Source: Tenacibaculum sp. Bg11-29 (GTDB lineage Bacteria; Bacteroidota; Bacteroidia; Flavobacteriales; Flavobacteriaceae). Taken from it: DNA of 64,000 bases. The notes under the pieces were generated by a model. That model searched no databases. It had not been told where the DNA came from and was given only the letters and a program-made list of their open reading frames with translations. The stretch is taken from contig NZ_PJBB01000003.1 of assembly GCF_002836595.1 (NCBI RefSeq), positions 2,293,001 to 2,357,000 on the forward strand, given 5' to 3'. Every line of letters begins with the position of its first letter. The stretch's first letter is position 1. The translations under genes and the position numbers were made by a program. Below are positions 53,160 through 62,800 of the stretch, piece after piece.

Positions 53160-53834
53160 ATGCAAATAGAAAAATCTACTTTTCAATTTTTAAAAGACTT
53201 AAAGGGAAATAATAATCGTGATTGGTTTGCAGAAAGTAAGAGTTTGTATGATCTTTCTTTACTTAATGCAAAAGAAGTTTTTTCTAATATTCATCAAAAT
53301 GTAGAATTACATGATGAAATTGAAAAACAAAAAATATATAGAATATACAGAGATGTACGTTTTTCAAAAGATAAAACTCCTTATAACCCTCGTTTTGCAG
53401 TTTCATATTCAAGAGGAGGAAAGCATTTGCGTGGTGGCTATTTTTTACAAATAAAACCTGGAGACACTATTTTAGGAGGAGGGTTTTGGCAGCCTGAAAA
53501 AGAAGATTTACTTCGTATTCGTAAAGAATTTGAATTAGATGCTACTGAAATAAGAGAGATATTAGCAGAGGAAGATTTTGTGAAGCACTTTGGTGGGAAA
53601 TTAGAAGGAGATGAATTGAAAACGGCTCCTAAAGGATTTGATAAAGAACATAAATCTATCGATTTAATAAAGAAGAAAGGTTTTATAGCTATTCGTAGGT
53701 TTACAGATAAAGAAGTAATGTCTAAAAATTTTGTAAATGAAATTGACGCCTCATTTAAAGCACTCCGACCTTATTTTAATTTAATGAGCGATATACTTAC
53801 TACTAATTTAAATGGAGAAAGTTTAATAGAGTAA
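53160..53834 (+). CDS. DUF2461 (TIGR02453) family protein
   Basis: A 224-residue protein of the DUF2461 family. The N-terminal TFQFLKDLKGNNNRDWF, the RDVRFSKDKTPYN motif (probably at the active or binding site), GGYFLQIKPGDTILGGGFWQP and LKTAPKGFDKEH are diagnostic. Function is unknown; the protein is cytoplasmic and stands alone. A strong bidirectional terminator follows. Confidence 0.88.
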   Translation: MQIEKSTFQFLKDLKGNNNRDWFAESKSLYDLSLLNAKEVFSNIHQNVELHDEIEKQKIYRIYRDVRFSKDKTPYNPRFAVSYSRGGKHLRGGYFLQIKPGDTILGGGFWQPEKEDLLRIRKEFELDATEIREILAEEDFVKHFGGKLEGDELKTAPKGFDKEHKSIDLIKKKGFIAIRRFTDKEVMSKNFVNEIDASFKALRPYFNLMSDILTTNLNGESLIE

Positions 53835-53895
53835 CGATACTTATCTTCTGAATAATTAGGAATCGATTAAAAATTATTCATATTATTTTTTGATA

Positions 53896-53927
53896 AAACC
53901 CTTGTGAATTTAAATTCACAAGGGTTT
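53896..53927. terminator. Bidirectional terminator
   Basis: AAACCCTTGTGAATTT followed directly by AAATTCACAAGGGTTT, a perfect 32-base palindrome between the convergent DUF2461 and SDR genes. Confidence 0.8.
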
Positions 53928-53948
53928 ATAGTTTTCATTAATTTGAAA

Positions 53949-54698
53949 TTATATTTGACTTAAACCTCCATCAACTTCTAACTCAACCCCGTTAATATAT
54001 GAAGCATCGTCTGAAGCTAAGAATAATGCTGTATTAGCAATTTCTTCAGCAGTTCCGAATCTACCTAAAGGTACTTGGCTAGCAAACCCTTTACCCATTT
54101 CTTCAACAACTTCTTGTGGTAACCCCATTTTTCCATAAATAGGAGTATCTATAGGACCTGGTGCAATTGAATTTACACGTATACCTCTCGATTTTACTTC
54201 AGAAGTTAGTACTCTAGCATACGCTCTTAACGCACCTTTACTAGCAGAGTAAACAGATAAACCATCAAAACCTTTTTGATGAACAATAGAATTTGTAAAT
54301 AGTATACTACCTTTATCATTCATATGTGGTAAAGCTTCTTTTGTCGCTAGCATTGGTCCTTTAACGTTAATGTCAAAAACTTCATTATAATGCGCAGCTG
54401 TAATGTCAGTAGTAGGAGCAACAGGAGCAACTCCAGCATTTAAATATAGAATATCTATATTACCATATTTCTCAATAGTTTTTTGGATTAGTGTTATATT
54501 ATCTTCCTCTATAGATACATCTGCAACAATAGTTATAAAATCACCAGATAAGTTTTTTGTTGCTTCTTTTAAAGCATTCTCTCTTCTGCCTGCTAATACA
54601 ACTTTTGCTCCGTGTTTTAAAAACAGTTTAGCTGTTGCTAAACCAATTCCACTATTTGCACCTGTGATTACAGCTACCTTGTTTTGTAATTTATTCAT
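53949..54698 (-). CDS. Short-chain dehydrogenase/reductase
   Basis: A 249-residue classical SDR. VITGANSGIGLATAK is the NAD(P)-binding loop, LYLNAGVAPV the structural NAG motif, and YSASKGAL the catalytic Tyr-x-x-x-Lys. IRVNSIAPGPIDTPIYG and ASYINGVELEVDGG complete the family pattern. Substrate unknown. It lies 50 bases after the TetR gene, and the gap contains a TetR-like operator (54714-54733), so it is probably repressed by that regulator. The ATG at 54698 is the first in frame. Confidence 0.92.
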   Translation of the reverse strand: MNKLQNKVAVITGANSGIGLATAKLFLKHGAKVVLAGRRENALKEATKNLSGDFITIVADVSIEEDNITLIQKTIEKYGNIDILYLNAGVAPVAPTTDITAAHYNEVFDINVKGPMLATKEALPHMNDKGSILFTNSIVHQKGFDGLSVYSASKGALRAYARVLTSEVKSRGIRVNSIAPGPIDTPIYGKMGLPQEVVEEMGKGFASQVPLGRFGTAEEIANTALFLASDDASYINGVELEVDGGLSQI

Positions 54699-54713
54699 TA
54701 TTATTTGTTTTTA

Positions 54714-54733
54714 TTTGAAACGTTCGTTTCAAA
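54714..54733. promoter_or_regulatory. Probable TetR operator before the SDR gene
   Basis: TTTGAAACG, TT, CGTTTCAAA: 9 bp inverted arms around two bases, 16 bases upstream of the SDR start. A related site lies at 55331-55350 before tetR. Symmetry, spacing and position fit binding by the TetR-family protein encoded next door. Confidence 0.65.
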
Positions 54734-54748
54734 TTAAGTTAAAAAAAA

Positions 54749-55327
54749 TTATTTTAATATAGAAAGGGTTGTTTTCACTATGCCCTCTAGTTTATTATAA
54801 TCGTTCATTAAAATACCAGAAATACTTAAACCTTGAATAGCGTTTAGTAAGTATAATGCATATCCATGAGAAGAATTATTATTATTAATAGAACCTTCTT
54901 GTTGTCCTTTTTCTATAAGTTCTTGAAATAATTGAATCATATTTTTATGATTATTATTCAAAAAGTTATTAATTGTAACTTCTTGATTGGCCATTTCTGA
55001 AGTACAATTATTAATTAAGCAACCTATGTTATTATTTACTTTATTATTTTTAATATTTAAGTTAAAAATAGCTTCTATTGCTTGAATAGGAGAATTTACA
55101 TTACTTAATACTTTTTCAACAGTACATTTAAAAGAAGCTTGATAATCCTTTAAGCAAACCATATAAAGGTCAAGTTTGCTACCAAAAGAATTATATATAC
55201 TCGAACGGTTTAAACCAGTGGCATCTACTAGATCTTGCATAGATGTTAAACTGTAGCTTTTACGATGAAAAACTTCAGTTGCCTGTTTTATTACAGCTTC
55301 TTTATTAAATGTTTCTACTTTTGGCAT
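54749..55327 (-). CDS. TetR/AcrR-family repressor
   Basis: A 192-residue regulator. The N-terminal helix-turn-helix is at about residues 12-58 (TEVFHRKSYSLTSMQDLVDATGLNRSSIYNSFGSK written in parts: TSMQDLVDATGLNRSSIYN). The C-terminal ligand domain has a GCLINNCTSEMA motif with two Cys, as in the relatives that sense electrophiles or quinones, though that sensing role is inference. It is followed by the SDR gene and preceded by a MATE transporter gene, all leftward. Palindromic sites flank it on both sides, which suggests autoregulation. Confidence 0.88.
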   Translation of the reverse strand: MPKVETFNKEAVIKQATEVFHRKSYSLTSMQDLVDATGLNRSSIYNSFGSKLDLYMVCLKDYQASFKCTVEKVLSNVNSPIQAIEAIFNLNIKNNKVNNNIGCLINNCTSEMANQEVTINNFLNNNHKNMIQLFQELIEKGQQEGSINNNNSSHGYALYLLNAIQGLSISGILMNDYNKLEGIVKTTLSILK

Positions 55328-55330
55328 CTT

Positions 55331-55350
55331 ACTGGAATGAACGTTTCAAA
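55331..55350. promoter_or_regulatory. Probable TetR operator before tetR
   Basis: The right arm CGTTTCAAA (55342-55350) is identical to that of the site at 54714-54733; the left arm ACTGGAATG is degenerate (5 of 9). It lies 4 bases upstream of the tetR start codon, where binding would block transcription or initiation. Confidence 0.5.
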
Positions 55351-55387
55351 TGTATAACTTTTTTTAATAGACAATTAAAAAGAAATG

Positions 55388-56734
55388 TTAAATTTTACAT
55401 TTTAGGTTTAATTTGATTTCTTTTTGTAGGAAAAAAAAAGTAACGATAGTCGATAAAATATCAGCTATGGGAAAAGACATCCATACGCCGTTTATTCCAT
55501 AATATTTGGGTAAAATATATACCAATGGAATTAAGAAAAAACCTTGTTTTAATAATGTTAATAGTAAAGCAGGTAAAGCCTTTCCTGCTGCTTGAAAATA
55601 AGCTGAACCAATTAATTGAGTTGTAATTACGGGAATAGCTAAAAATGCTATAATTAAAGCATTAGGTGTGCGACTTAATAGTTCTTTATCATTAGTAAAT
55701 AAACTAACCAATTGAGTAGGAAATACCATTATTAAAATAAAAATGAAAGTTGCGATTACTGTTCCAAATAGGATGGCAACTTTAATAGATTCTTTAACTC
55801 TTTTTGAATCATTAGCTCCATAATTATATCCAGCAATTGGTAAAAAACCTTGGGTGACACCTAATACAGGAAAGAGAGCAAACATCATTACTCTATTAAT
55901 AATTCCGTATACAGCTATTGATACTTCTCCTCCATATTTAAATAATGTATAATTTAGAATGATAATTAGAATACTAATAGTTCCTTGCCTAACAATAGTA
56001 ATACCTCCTAAAGCAATTATTTCTTTTAAAATTAAAAAATTAATTTTTAAATATTTTGGAATAATTTTAAGTTCCGTATTTTTTGATAGAAAAAACCATA
56101 AAACAAATAACCCGCTTATTCCATAAGAAATTGAAGTTGCTAAACCAGCTCCATACATTCCTAAGTTCATGAACTTTATGAAAATAATATCTAAAATAAT
56201 ATTACCTATGGCTGGTAAAATCATGGTAAACATGGCGTAATTAGGTTTCCCAACAGCTCTTATTACTGGGTTTCCCATCATAGCAAATGCTAAAAAAGGA
56301 ACTCCCCAAATAATGACATGAAAATATTCGGTAGCTGGAGCTACGATATTGCCATTAGCTCCAAACAATTGAAGAATAGGAAAGCAGAATAAAGTTCCCA
56401 TTGCTACAAATAGTAAGGATAAACCAACAGTTAAGCTAATTTGGTTACCAAATACATTAAAGGCTTTTAAAGTATTTCCTTTACCCAAATTCCTGGAAAT
56501 TATGGAACTTCCACCAATACCAATTCCCATACCTATAGAAGAAATTAAAAAAGCGATAGGCAATACTACAGTAATAGCAGCTATAGCCATAACGCTAATC
56601 CAGCGTCCAACAAAAATAGTATCAACAATCATATTTAAAGACATTACTAAAATACCTATAGATGCAGGTATTGCTTGCTTTAAAAGCAATTTACTTATTT
56701 TTTCTGTACCAAATTTGCTAGTAATTTTATTCAT
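55388..56734 (-). CDS. MATE-family efflux transporter
   Basis: A 448-residue protein with twelve predicted membrane helices. ASIGILVMSLNMIVDTIFVGRW at the start, GGSSIISRNLGKGN in the first half, GVTQGFLPIAGYNYGAND in the second half and AYFQAAGKALPALLLTL near the end are MATE signatures. It should export cationic or aromatic compounds by Na+ or H+ antiport. It lies 60 bases upstream of tetR on the same strand, so it may be part of the same response even though the clear operators lie further downstream. Confidence 0.93.
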   Translation of the reverse strand: MNKITSKFGTEKISKLLLKQAIPASIGILVMSLNMIVDTIFVGRWISVMAIAAITVVLPIAFLISSIGMGIGIGGSSIISRNLGKGNTLKAFNVFGNQISLTVGLSLLFVAMGTLFCFPILQLFGANGNIVAPATEYFHVIIWGVPFLAFAMMGNPVIRAVGKPNYAMFTMILPAIGNIILDIIFIKFMNLGMYGAGLATSISYGISGLFVLWFFLSKNTELKIIPKYLKINFLILKEIIALGGITIVRQGTISILIIILNYTLFKYGGEVSIAVYGIINRVMMFALFPVLGVTQGFLPIAGYNYGANDSKRVKESIKVAILFGTVIATFIFILIMVFPTQLVSLFTNDKELLSRTPNALIIAFLAIPVITTQLIGSAYFQAAGKALPALLLTLLKQGFFLIPLVYILPKYYGINGVWMSFPIADILSTIVTFFFLQKEIKLNLKCKI

Positions 56735-56823
56735 AAATAATTTTAAACATTCGAATATCAGAAATATTATGTTACAACGACAAAATCAACAGTCGATTTA
56801 AGTAATAATTAACATCATTCATG

Positions 56824-56831
56824 TAATTTTG
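56824..56831 (+). promoter_or_regulatory. -7 box of a probably leaderless gene
   Basis: TAATTTTG ends five bases before the ATG at 56836, the same spacing as at 3495, 21368 and 52164. Confidence 0.5.
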
Positions 56832-56835
56832 TAGC

Positions 56836-57228
56836 ATGAATTTTTATGAAAAAAAATATATAGTCACTTCAAATGAAATTGACGAATACCAACATGTAAA
56901 TAATGTAGTATACGTACAATGGATGCAAAATGTATCTAATGATCATTGGTTGTTACTCACAAAAGATATTCCTAAATTAGATTATGTTTGGTTTGTAATT
57001 CGCCATGAAGTAGATTATAAAAAGCAAGGTGTTTTAGGAGATGAAATAACGGTGAAAACATGGGTTGGAGAAACGGCAGGAATAAAATCTATTCGTCACT
57101 TTGAAATGCATAGAGGAGAGGTACTTTTAGTAAAATCACAAACCACATTTTGCTTATTAGATGCAACCTCACAAAAACCAAAAAGAATAACTAAAGAAGT
57201 AACAAACTTACTTTTAGGCAAAAAATAA
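56836..57228 (+). CDS. Acyl-CoA thioesterase, 4HBT hotdog fold
   Basis: A 130-residue single hotdog-fold protein of the 4-hydroxybenzoyl-CoA thioesterase type. The early segment IDEYQHVNNVVYVQWM carries the conserved Asp/Asn-HVNN region of the active site, and FEMHRGEVLLVKSQTTFCLLD the long strand. It hydrolyses acyl-CoA or aryl-CoA; the substrate is unknown. It precedes the helicase gene, which has its own promoter (57233-57240). The ATG lies directly after a consensus -7 box. Confidence 0.88.
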   Translation: MNFYEKKYIVTSNEIDEYQHVNNVVYVQWMQNVSNDHWLLLTKDIPKLDYVWFVIRHEVDYKKQGVLGDEITVKTWVGETAGIKSIRHFEMHRGEVLLVKSQTTFCLLDATSQKPKRITKEVTNLLLGKK

Positions 57229-57232
57229 GCAA

Positions 57233-57240
57233 TATCTTTG
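57233..57240 (+). promoter_or_regulatory. -7 box of the DEAD-box helicase gene
   Basis: TATCTTTG, 18 bases before the ATG at 57259, overlapping the end of the intergenic gap. Predicted leader about 14 bases. Confidence 0.55.
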
Positions 57241-57258
57241 CATTTATAAATAAAGAGA

Positions 57259-58377
57259 ATGACAACATTTAGAGCATTAGGAGTACGAAAGGAATATATT
57301 GAAGGATTGAAGGAGTTAGGAATAACAACTCCTACTGAAGTACAGAAAGAAACGATACCATATTTGTTAGAAAATGATGCTGATTTTATTGGGTTAGCAC
57401 AAACAGGTACAGGTAAAACTGCTGCATATGGTTTGCCTGCTTTACATAAAATAGACACTTCAAAAGACACAATTCAGGCGTTAATATTATCGCCTACAAG
57501 AGAGTTGGTGCAACAAATAAAAAAACAATTATTTAAGTTTACAAAATATGTAGACGATAAGATTTTTATAGAAGCTGTTTATGGTGGAGAAAAAATTGAT
57601 CGTCAGATTAATAATTTAAAAAGAACTACACATGTAGTAGTAGCAACTCCAGGTCGTTTGATTGATTTGATAGAAAGAGGTGAAGTTGATTTAAAAGAAA
57701 TTAACACCTTGGTACTTGATGAAGCTGATGAAATGTTGAGTATGGGGTTTAAATTAGATATAAACCGTATTTTAAAATATACTTCAGGTACAAGAAAAAC
57801 ATGGTTGTTTTCGGCAACAATGCCAGATGAAATAAGAAGTATTATTAAAAAATATATGGATGCTTCAGCAAAACAGGTTGAAGTGAATAAAAACTCATTG
57901 GTAAACGCAAATATTACGCATCAGTTTGTGCAAACTACAATTCCAGAAAAAGTTGATGTAATTGTTAAGTTTTTAGAAAAAAGACATTCCGAAAGAGGAA
58001 TTATTTTTGCTAGAACAAAAGCTGGAGCTCAAAAATTAACGAAAGAGTTAAAAGAAGAAGGTTTTTCTGTTGAAGCTTTAGAGGGAGATATGCAACAAAG
58101 AGATCGTGAAAAAGTAATGCGTGCTTTTAAAAATGAAAGCCTTCAAATTTTAGTGTCAACAGATGTTGCAGCAAGAGGTATTGATGTACATAATTTAGGA
58201 TTTGTTGTACATCATCAATTACCAGAACAAATTGAATATTACACACATAGAAGTGGAAGAACTGCAAGAGCAGGTAAAAAAGGGGTTTCATTGGTGTTAA
58301 TTCTTAATAATGAAAGAAATAATATTAAAGAAGTTGAAAAAACATTACAAATAAAATTTTCTGAAATAAGTATATAG
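57259..58377 (+). CDS. DEAD-box RNA helicase
   Basis: A 372-residue ATP-dependent RNA helicase with little more than the two RecA cores. Motifs in order: AQTGTGKTAAYG (I), SPTRELVQQ (Ia), TPGRLIDL (Ib), DEADEMLSMGF (II), FSATMP (III), GIIFARTKAGAQ (IV), STDVAARGID (V) and HRSGRTARAGKKG (VI). It lacks the long basic tail of CsdA/RhlE-type proteins, so it is a short form. It may work in ribosome assembly or RNA turnover. Its stop codon is directly followed by the GTG of the next gene. Confidence 0.94.
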   Translation: MTTFRALGVRKEYIEGLKELGITTPTEVQKETIPYLLENDADFIGLAQTGTGKTAAYGLPALHKIDTSKDTIQALILSPTRELVQQIKKQLFKFTKYVDDKIFIEAVYGGEKIDRQINNLKRTTHVVVATPGRLIDLIERGEVDLKEINTLVLDEADEMLSMGFKLDINRILKYTSGTRKTWLFSATMPDEIRSIIKKYMDASAKQVEVNKNSLVNANITHQFVQTTIPEKVDVIVKFLEKRHSERGIIFARTKAGAQKLTKELKEEGFSVEALEGDMQQRDREKVMRAFKNESLQILVSTDVAARGIDVHNLGFVVHHQLPEQIEYYTHRSGRTARAGKKGVSLVLILNNERNNIKEVEKTLQIKFSEISI

Positions 58378-58998
58378 GTGAACATTATTTATGCTTTAGA
58401 CATCGCAGGAACTTTTGCCTTTGCTATAAGCGGAGCGTTGGTTGCTATAAAAAAAGACTTTGATATATTTGGAGTCGTTATTATTGCCTTTGTTACCGCA
58501 GTAGGTGGAGGTATGATGCGAGATGTTTTAATTAATGCACATCCAATAAATTGGATTGGTGATATAAATTATATTTGGACAATTTTAGCTGCAGTAGGAA
58601 TTACATTTTTATTTAGAAGTAGAATAGCTCCTTTACGTAAAACTATGTTTTTATTCGATACTATTGGTATAAGTGTATTTACTTTATCGGGGTTAGAAAA
58701 AGCATTGACATATGATTTACATCCATTTTTAGCTTTAGTTATGGGAATGATTTCTGCTGTTTTTGGAGGCGTAATTAGAGATGTACTTACCCGAAAAGTT
58801 CCCTTGATATTTAAAAAAGAAATTTACGCCTCTGCTTGTTTAGCAGGCGGAGTTGTATATCTTATTTTAATGAATTTTAATGTAAATAAAAACCTTCATT
58901 TTATTATTCCAGCTATTGTTATTTTTATAATAAGAACAGTTGTAGTTAAATATAAATTAGAATTACCTAAAGTAAAAAACGATGTACTTGGTAAGTAA
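58378..58998 (+). CDS. UPF0126/TRIC-type trimeric cation channel family protein
   Basis: A 206-residue protein with seven predicted membrane helices made of two similar halves. Each half has the glycine-rich GG-x-x-RD motif: VGGGMMRDVLI and FGGVIRDVLT. These are the marks of the YadS/YicG (UPF0126) family, prokaryotic relatives of TRIC cation channels; other reports suggest amino-acid transport for some members. The start is GTG at 58378, touching the helicase stop codon; the frame has no ATG until codon 43, after the first helix. It is probably coupled to the helicase gene. Confidence 0.87.
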   Translation: MNIIYALDIAGTFAFAISGALVAIKKDFDIFGVVIIAFVTAVGGGMMRDVLINAHPINWIGDINYIWTILAAVGITFLFRSRIAPLRKTMFLFDTIGISVFTLSGLEKALTYDLHPFLALVMGMISAVFGGVIRDVLTRKVPLIFKKEIYASACLAGGVVYLILMNFNVNKNLHFIIPAIVIFIIRTVVVKYKLELPKVKNDVLGK

Positions 58999-59185
58999 TT
59001 AATTGTTGAAATATTTTTTTTAAAAATTTGAGAGCATTACATAGTTTAGAAGGTAAATAGCTAAAAATAGGGTAATTGTTTACGGTTAGTTAAAAAATGA
59101 TTAATTATTTTTAAATCTACATAAGCTAAACAGTGGTTTTATGATTTAAAAATATTAAGAAAGCCAGCCTTTAACTTTACATTTT

Positions 59186-59587
59186 TTAGTATACCAAAGT
59201 ATAAATAGAGCAAAACCAATAACCATAATAGGCATTATAAACGCCTGGTCCGTAAACATCCATAGCACGACTCATAAATACATTATAAAACATTTGTATA
59301 ATAATGGCTACTAACGAAACCAAAAATATAGGTTTTGCTATTTGTTTACGAAGTAATAAAAAAATACTGCCAAAAACGCCTCCAAAAACAGCTATTGCAA
59401 AAGCTGCCATTACCCATGATGGGGTATTTAATGCTAGTTCCATTACTTTTTTATCAGGATACATTGCTTTAAAGGCATCAGTATTATAAGCTTGTTGAAT
59501 GTATTGGTTAACACCCATTGCATTCCATAATAAAGAGATAATACCAATTATCCAGAATAAGGCATTCGGTTTGTTTGAATTAGACAT
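59186..59587 (-). CDS. Small membrane protein, frameshifted near the C-terminus
   Basis: The present frame encodes 133 residues with three membrane helices (about 10-28, 58-79 and 84-105) and then ends in an unlikely tail (YYGYWFCSIYTLVY). In another frame the following DNA encodes IMPIMVIGFALFILWY and TKKCKVKGWLS to a stop at 59155-59157, a natural fourth helix and basic end. A shift near GGCGTTTATAATG (about 59240) therefore separates the two parts. The ancestral gene would span 59155-59587. The family is a small hydrophobic protein seen in flavobacteria; function unknown. Confidence 0.7.
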   Translation of the reverse strand: MSNSNKPNALFWIIGIISLLWNAMGVNQYIQQAYNTDAFKAMYPDKKVMELALNTPSWVMAAFAIAVFGGVFGSIFLLLRKQIAKPIFLVSLVAIIIQMFYNVFMSRAMDVYGPGVYNAYYGYWFCSIYTLVY

Positions 59588-59812
59588 AAGTTGTATATAG
59601 TTAAGTAGTTATAAAAATACTTGTAAATTATTAGAACTAAAAATTACTTTATAAAGATGGGTTAAATTAATGTTTTTTAAACTTATAAAAGTGTGTTTAA
59701 GTGATGAAAAATGTATTTAAGTGTTGTTTTTTGGTTGTTTAGCTATTTTTTTTTAAGGTAAAATATATTCGTCATAATTTTAAAAAGAATTAATTAATTT
59801 AAAATAAAACTT

Positions 59813-62800
59813 ATGACACCCTTCAAATTCGTTAGAAAAAAACTGAAAATAGTTTTTTTCTTTATCACTGCATTTATGTTTTCACAGGTAAATACAGGTG
59901 GAAAAGCAACAACAGCCGATCATCAAAAGCAAGTTATTGGCTATATTAGTAATTGGGACGCTTGGAAAGACACAAAAGCAGGTGTTCCTCAAGCAGGCGC
60001 TTTAACACATTTAAATATTGATTACTCTAAGTACACTATTTTAAACTATTCTTTTTTTGGAGTAGCACGTGATGGTTCTTTACATAGTGGAGATCATAGA
60101 AATAAGAAAATTTACCAAGCAAGTGAATCGCAAGAACCAGCAGATTTATTTTACACAGATTTATACAGTAGCTGGGATTTACACCTTTTATTCGGAGAAT
60201 TAGAATATGTAAATTATGTTAATGAATCTATAAAGGTTCGTGCAGAAGCACAAGGATTTCAAGTAGAAGTAGGAGCTAGTACTTGGACGCACCCTGTTTG
60301 GGGACTAAGCGGAGGATTACCATTACCACTTAAGAAAGAGAATGGAGCTCTTGGTTTATTAGATATGGCACACAAGAATGGTGTAAAAGTAATGGCATCT
60401 ATTGGTGGATGGAGTATGTGTAAGCATTTTCCTGAAATGGCTGCAGATCCTGTAAAAAAAGCTAAGTTTATCGAAGGCTGTAAAAAATTAATAGCTATTG
60501 GATTTGATGGAATTGATTTAGATTGGGAATACCCAGGACCATATGCAGGAATGAATTTTACAGGTTCACAGGCAGATTTTGCAAATTTTGAAACTTTAGT
60601 ACAAGATATAAGAAATGCTATTGGAACAGACAAATTAATTACTTCTGCGATGGCTGCAGATCCAAGAAAGTTAGAAGGGTTCAACTGGACAAAACTTTCT
60701 AAGAATATGGATTACTATAATATTATGACTTATGATTATAATGGTGGATGGTCTAATAAAGCAGGACATAACTCACCAGTATATCCTTATTCAGGAGCTG
60801 AGGTTGATTTTTTTAATTGGCAAAGTACTTTAAATAAATTAGTAGAGGTAGGGGTTCCAAAAAAGCAAATTTGTTTTGGAGCACCTTTTTATGGAAGAGG
60901 GGTAATTACAGATGGTCCTGCAGCTCTTAATAAAAAAACAGTAAAAAGAGCAGAAAATTTACAGCCAGATGGTCCAATTCAAACAGCAGCAGATTACACT
61001 AACTGGCCTAAAGAAGTGTATGATGGAACTCCAAATTATTTTTTCATCAAACAAAAAGCATTATCGGCAAATAGTGGATGGACAAGGAAATGGGATGATG
61101 AAGCTAAAGTACCATATTTGGTAAAAGATAATTTTTTTCTTAGTTATGACGATGAGGAATCAATAGCTATAAAAGCTAAATTTATTAATGATAATGGATT
61201 AGGCGGTACTATTGTATGGACTGTTTTTGGGGATCTTGAAATTTCAGGATCAGTAACTTCTTTTGGTAGAAAACTTAAAAGATGGTCTAATGTAAAATCT
61301 CCATTAGTTAATAAAATTAATGAAGTCTTTGCAGAAATTACCACACCTCCAAATAATGAGGCTCCAACAGTAAGTATTTTAACACCAGTAAATAATAGTA
61401 CTCTTACAGCAGGAACAGCAGTAACGATATCAGCAAAAGCAGCTGATTCTGATGGAACTGTTACTAAAGTAGAATTTTATGATGGAACTGTTTTATTAGG
61501 ACAGGATACAAGTTCTCCGTATGAATATAATTGGGCAACGCCAAGTTTAGGAGCTCATACAATTACAGCAAAGGCTTTTGACAATGATAATGCTTCAGCA
61601 GTATCTTTAGGAGTAAATATTACGGTAGAAGCTAATACAGCTTCACCAGTGGTAACCATAACAAGTCCTGAGAATAATTATTCTTCAGAAATTGGTTTAA
61701 ATGTAACATTAGCAGCAACGGTAACAAACGCTATAGGAAATATAACCAGTGTTGTTTTTGATGTAAATGGAGTTATCGTTTCAGCAACAAATACAGGTGG
61801 TAATTATACGGCAACCTATACGGATTCTGCAGTAGGAGAATATGTATTTAAAGTTAAAGCGACTAATAGTGAAAATAAAAGTAGTGAAAGCCAAGTAGCA
61901 TTTTCAATAACAAAAGCTAGTACCGATTTATGTGTAAATTACCCTGTATGGTCATCAACAAAAGTGTATACTAACGAAGATGATGTTCAGTATAATAATG
62001 TGCATTATAGAGCTAAATGGTGGACAAAAAATGAGACTCCAGGTAAATCAGGAGTTTGGGAAAAAATTAAAAAATGTGAAGGTGATACAGGAGGTGGAGA
62101 TAAAAATGTCGTTCCAACAGTAAGTATTTCTGCACCAACTAATAATAGTGTTATCACAGAAGGAAACATATTAAATATAGCAGCAAATGCAGCGGATAGT
62201 GATGGAACAGTTACTTTAGTTGAGTTTTATAGAGGAACTATAAAGTTAGGACAAGATACTACAAGTCCTTATACTTATTCTGTAGATAATTTAAAAGTTG
62301 GTACCTATGAGTTATCGGTTGTTGCTACAGATAATGATATGGCTAAAACTACATCGAGTAGTGTAATTGTTACAGTAGAATCTGCAGGAAATACAGGGGA
62401 GTGTAATGGAGTAGTACAATATGTAGTAGGAACATCATATAAGCAAAATGCAGAAGTACAAAATAATGGAGAGCAGTTTAGTTGTAGTGTAGCAGGTTGG
62501 TGTTCTTCAAGTGCGGCATGGGCATATGCGCCAGGAACTGGAACTCATTGGCAGGCAGCATGGAAAAAGACAGGTGTTTGTAGTGCTACGGTAGCTTCTT
62601 TACCAAAACAAAACATAGTAACAAAAAATAAAGATAAAATTAAAGTATTCTCTAACCCAGTAGTAGATGATTTGATTATTGTTAACTTAAGTGATTTAAA
62701 TTTAAGAGGTAATGTACAATCAAAATCTACAATACAGATTTTTGATATTAATGGTGTTGTTGTTCTTAGTAAAAAGATTAATCTAGGTAACAAGAAAAAT

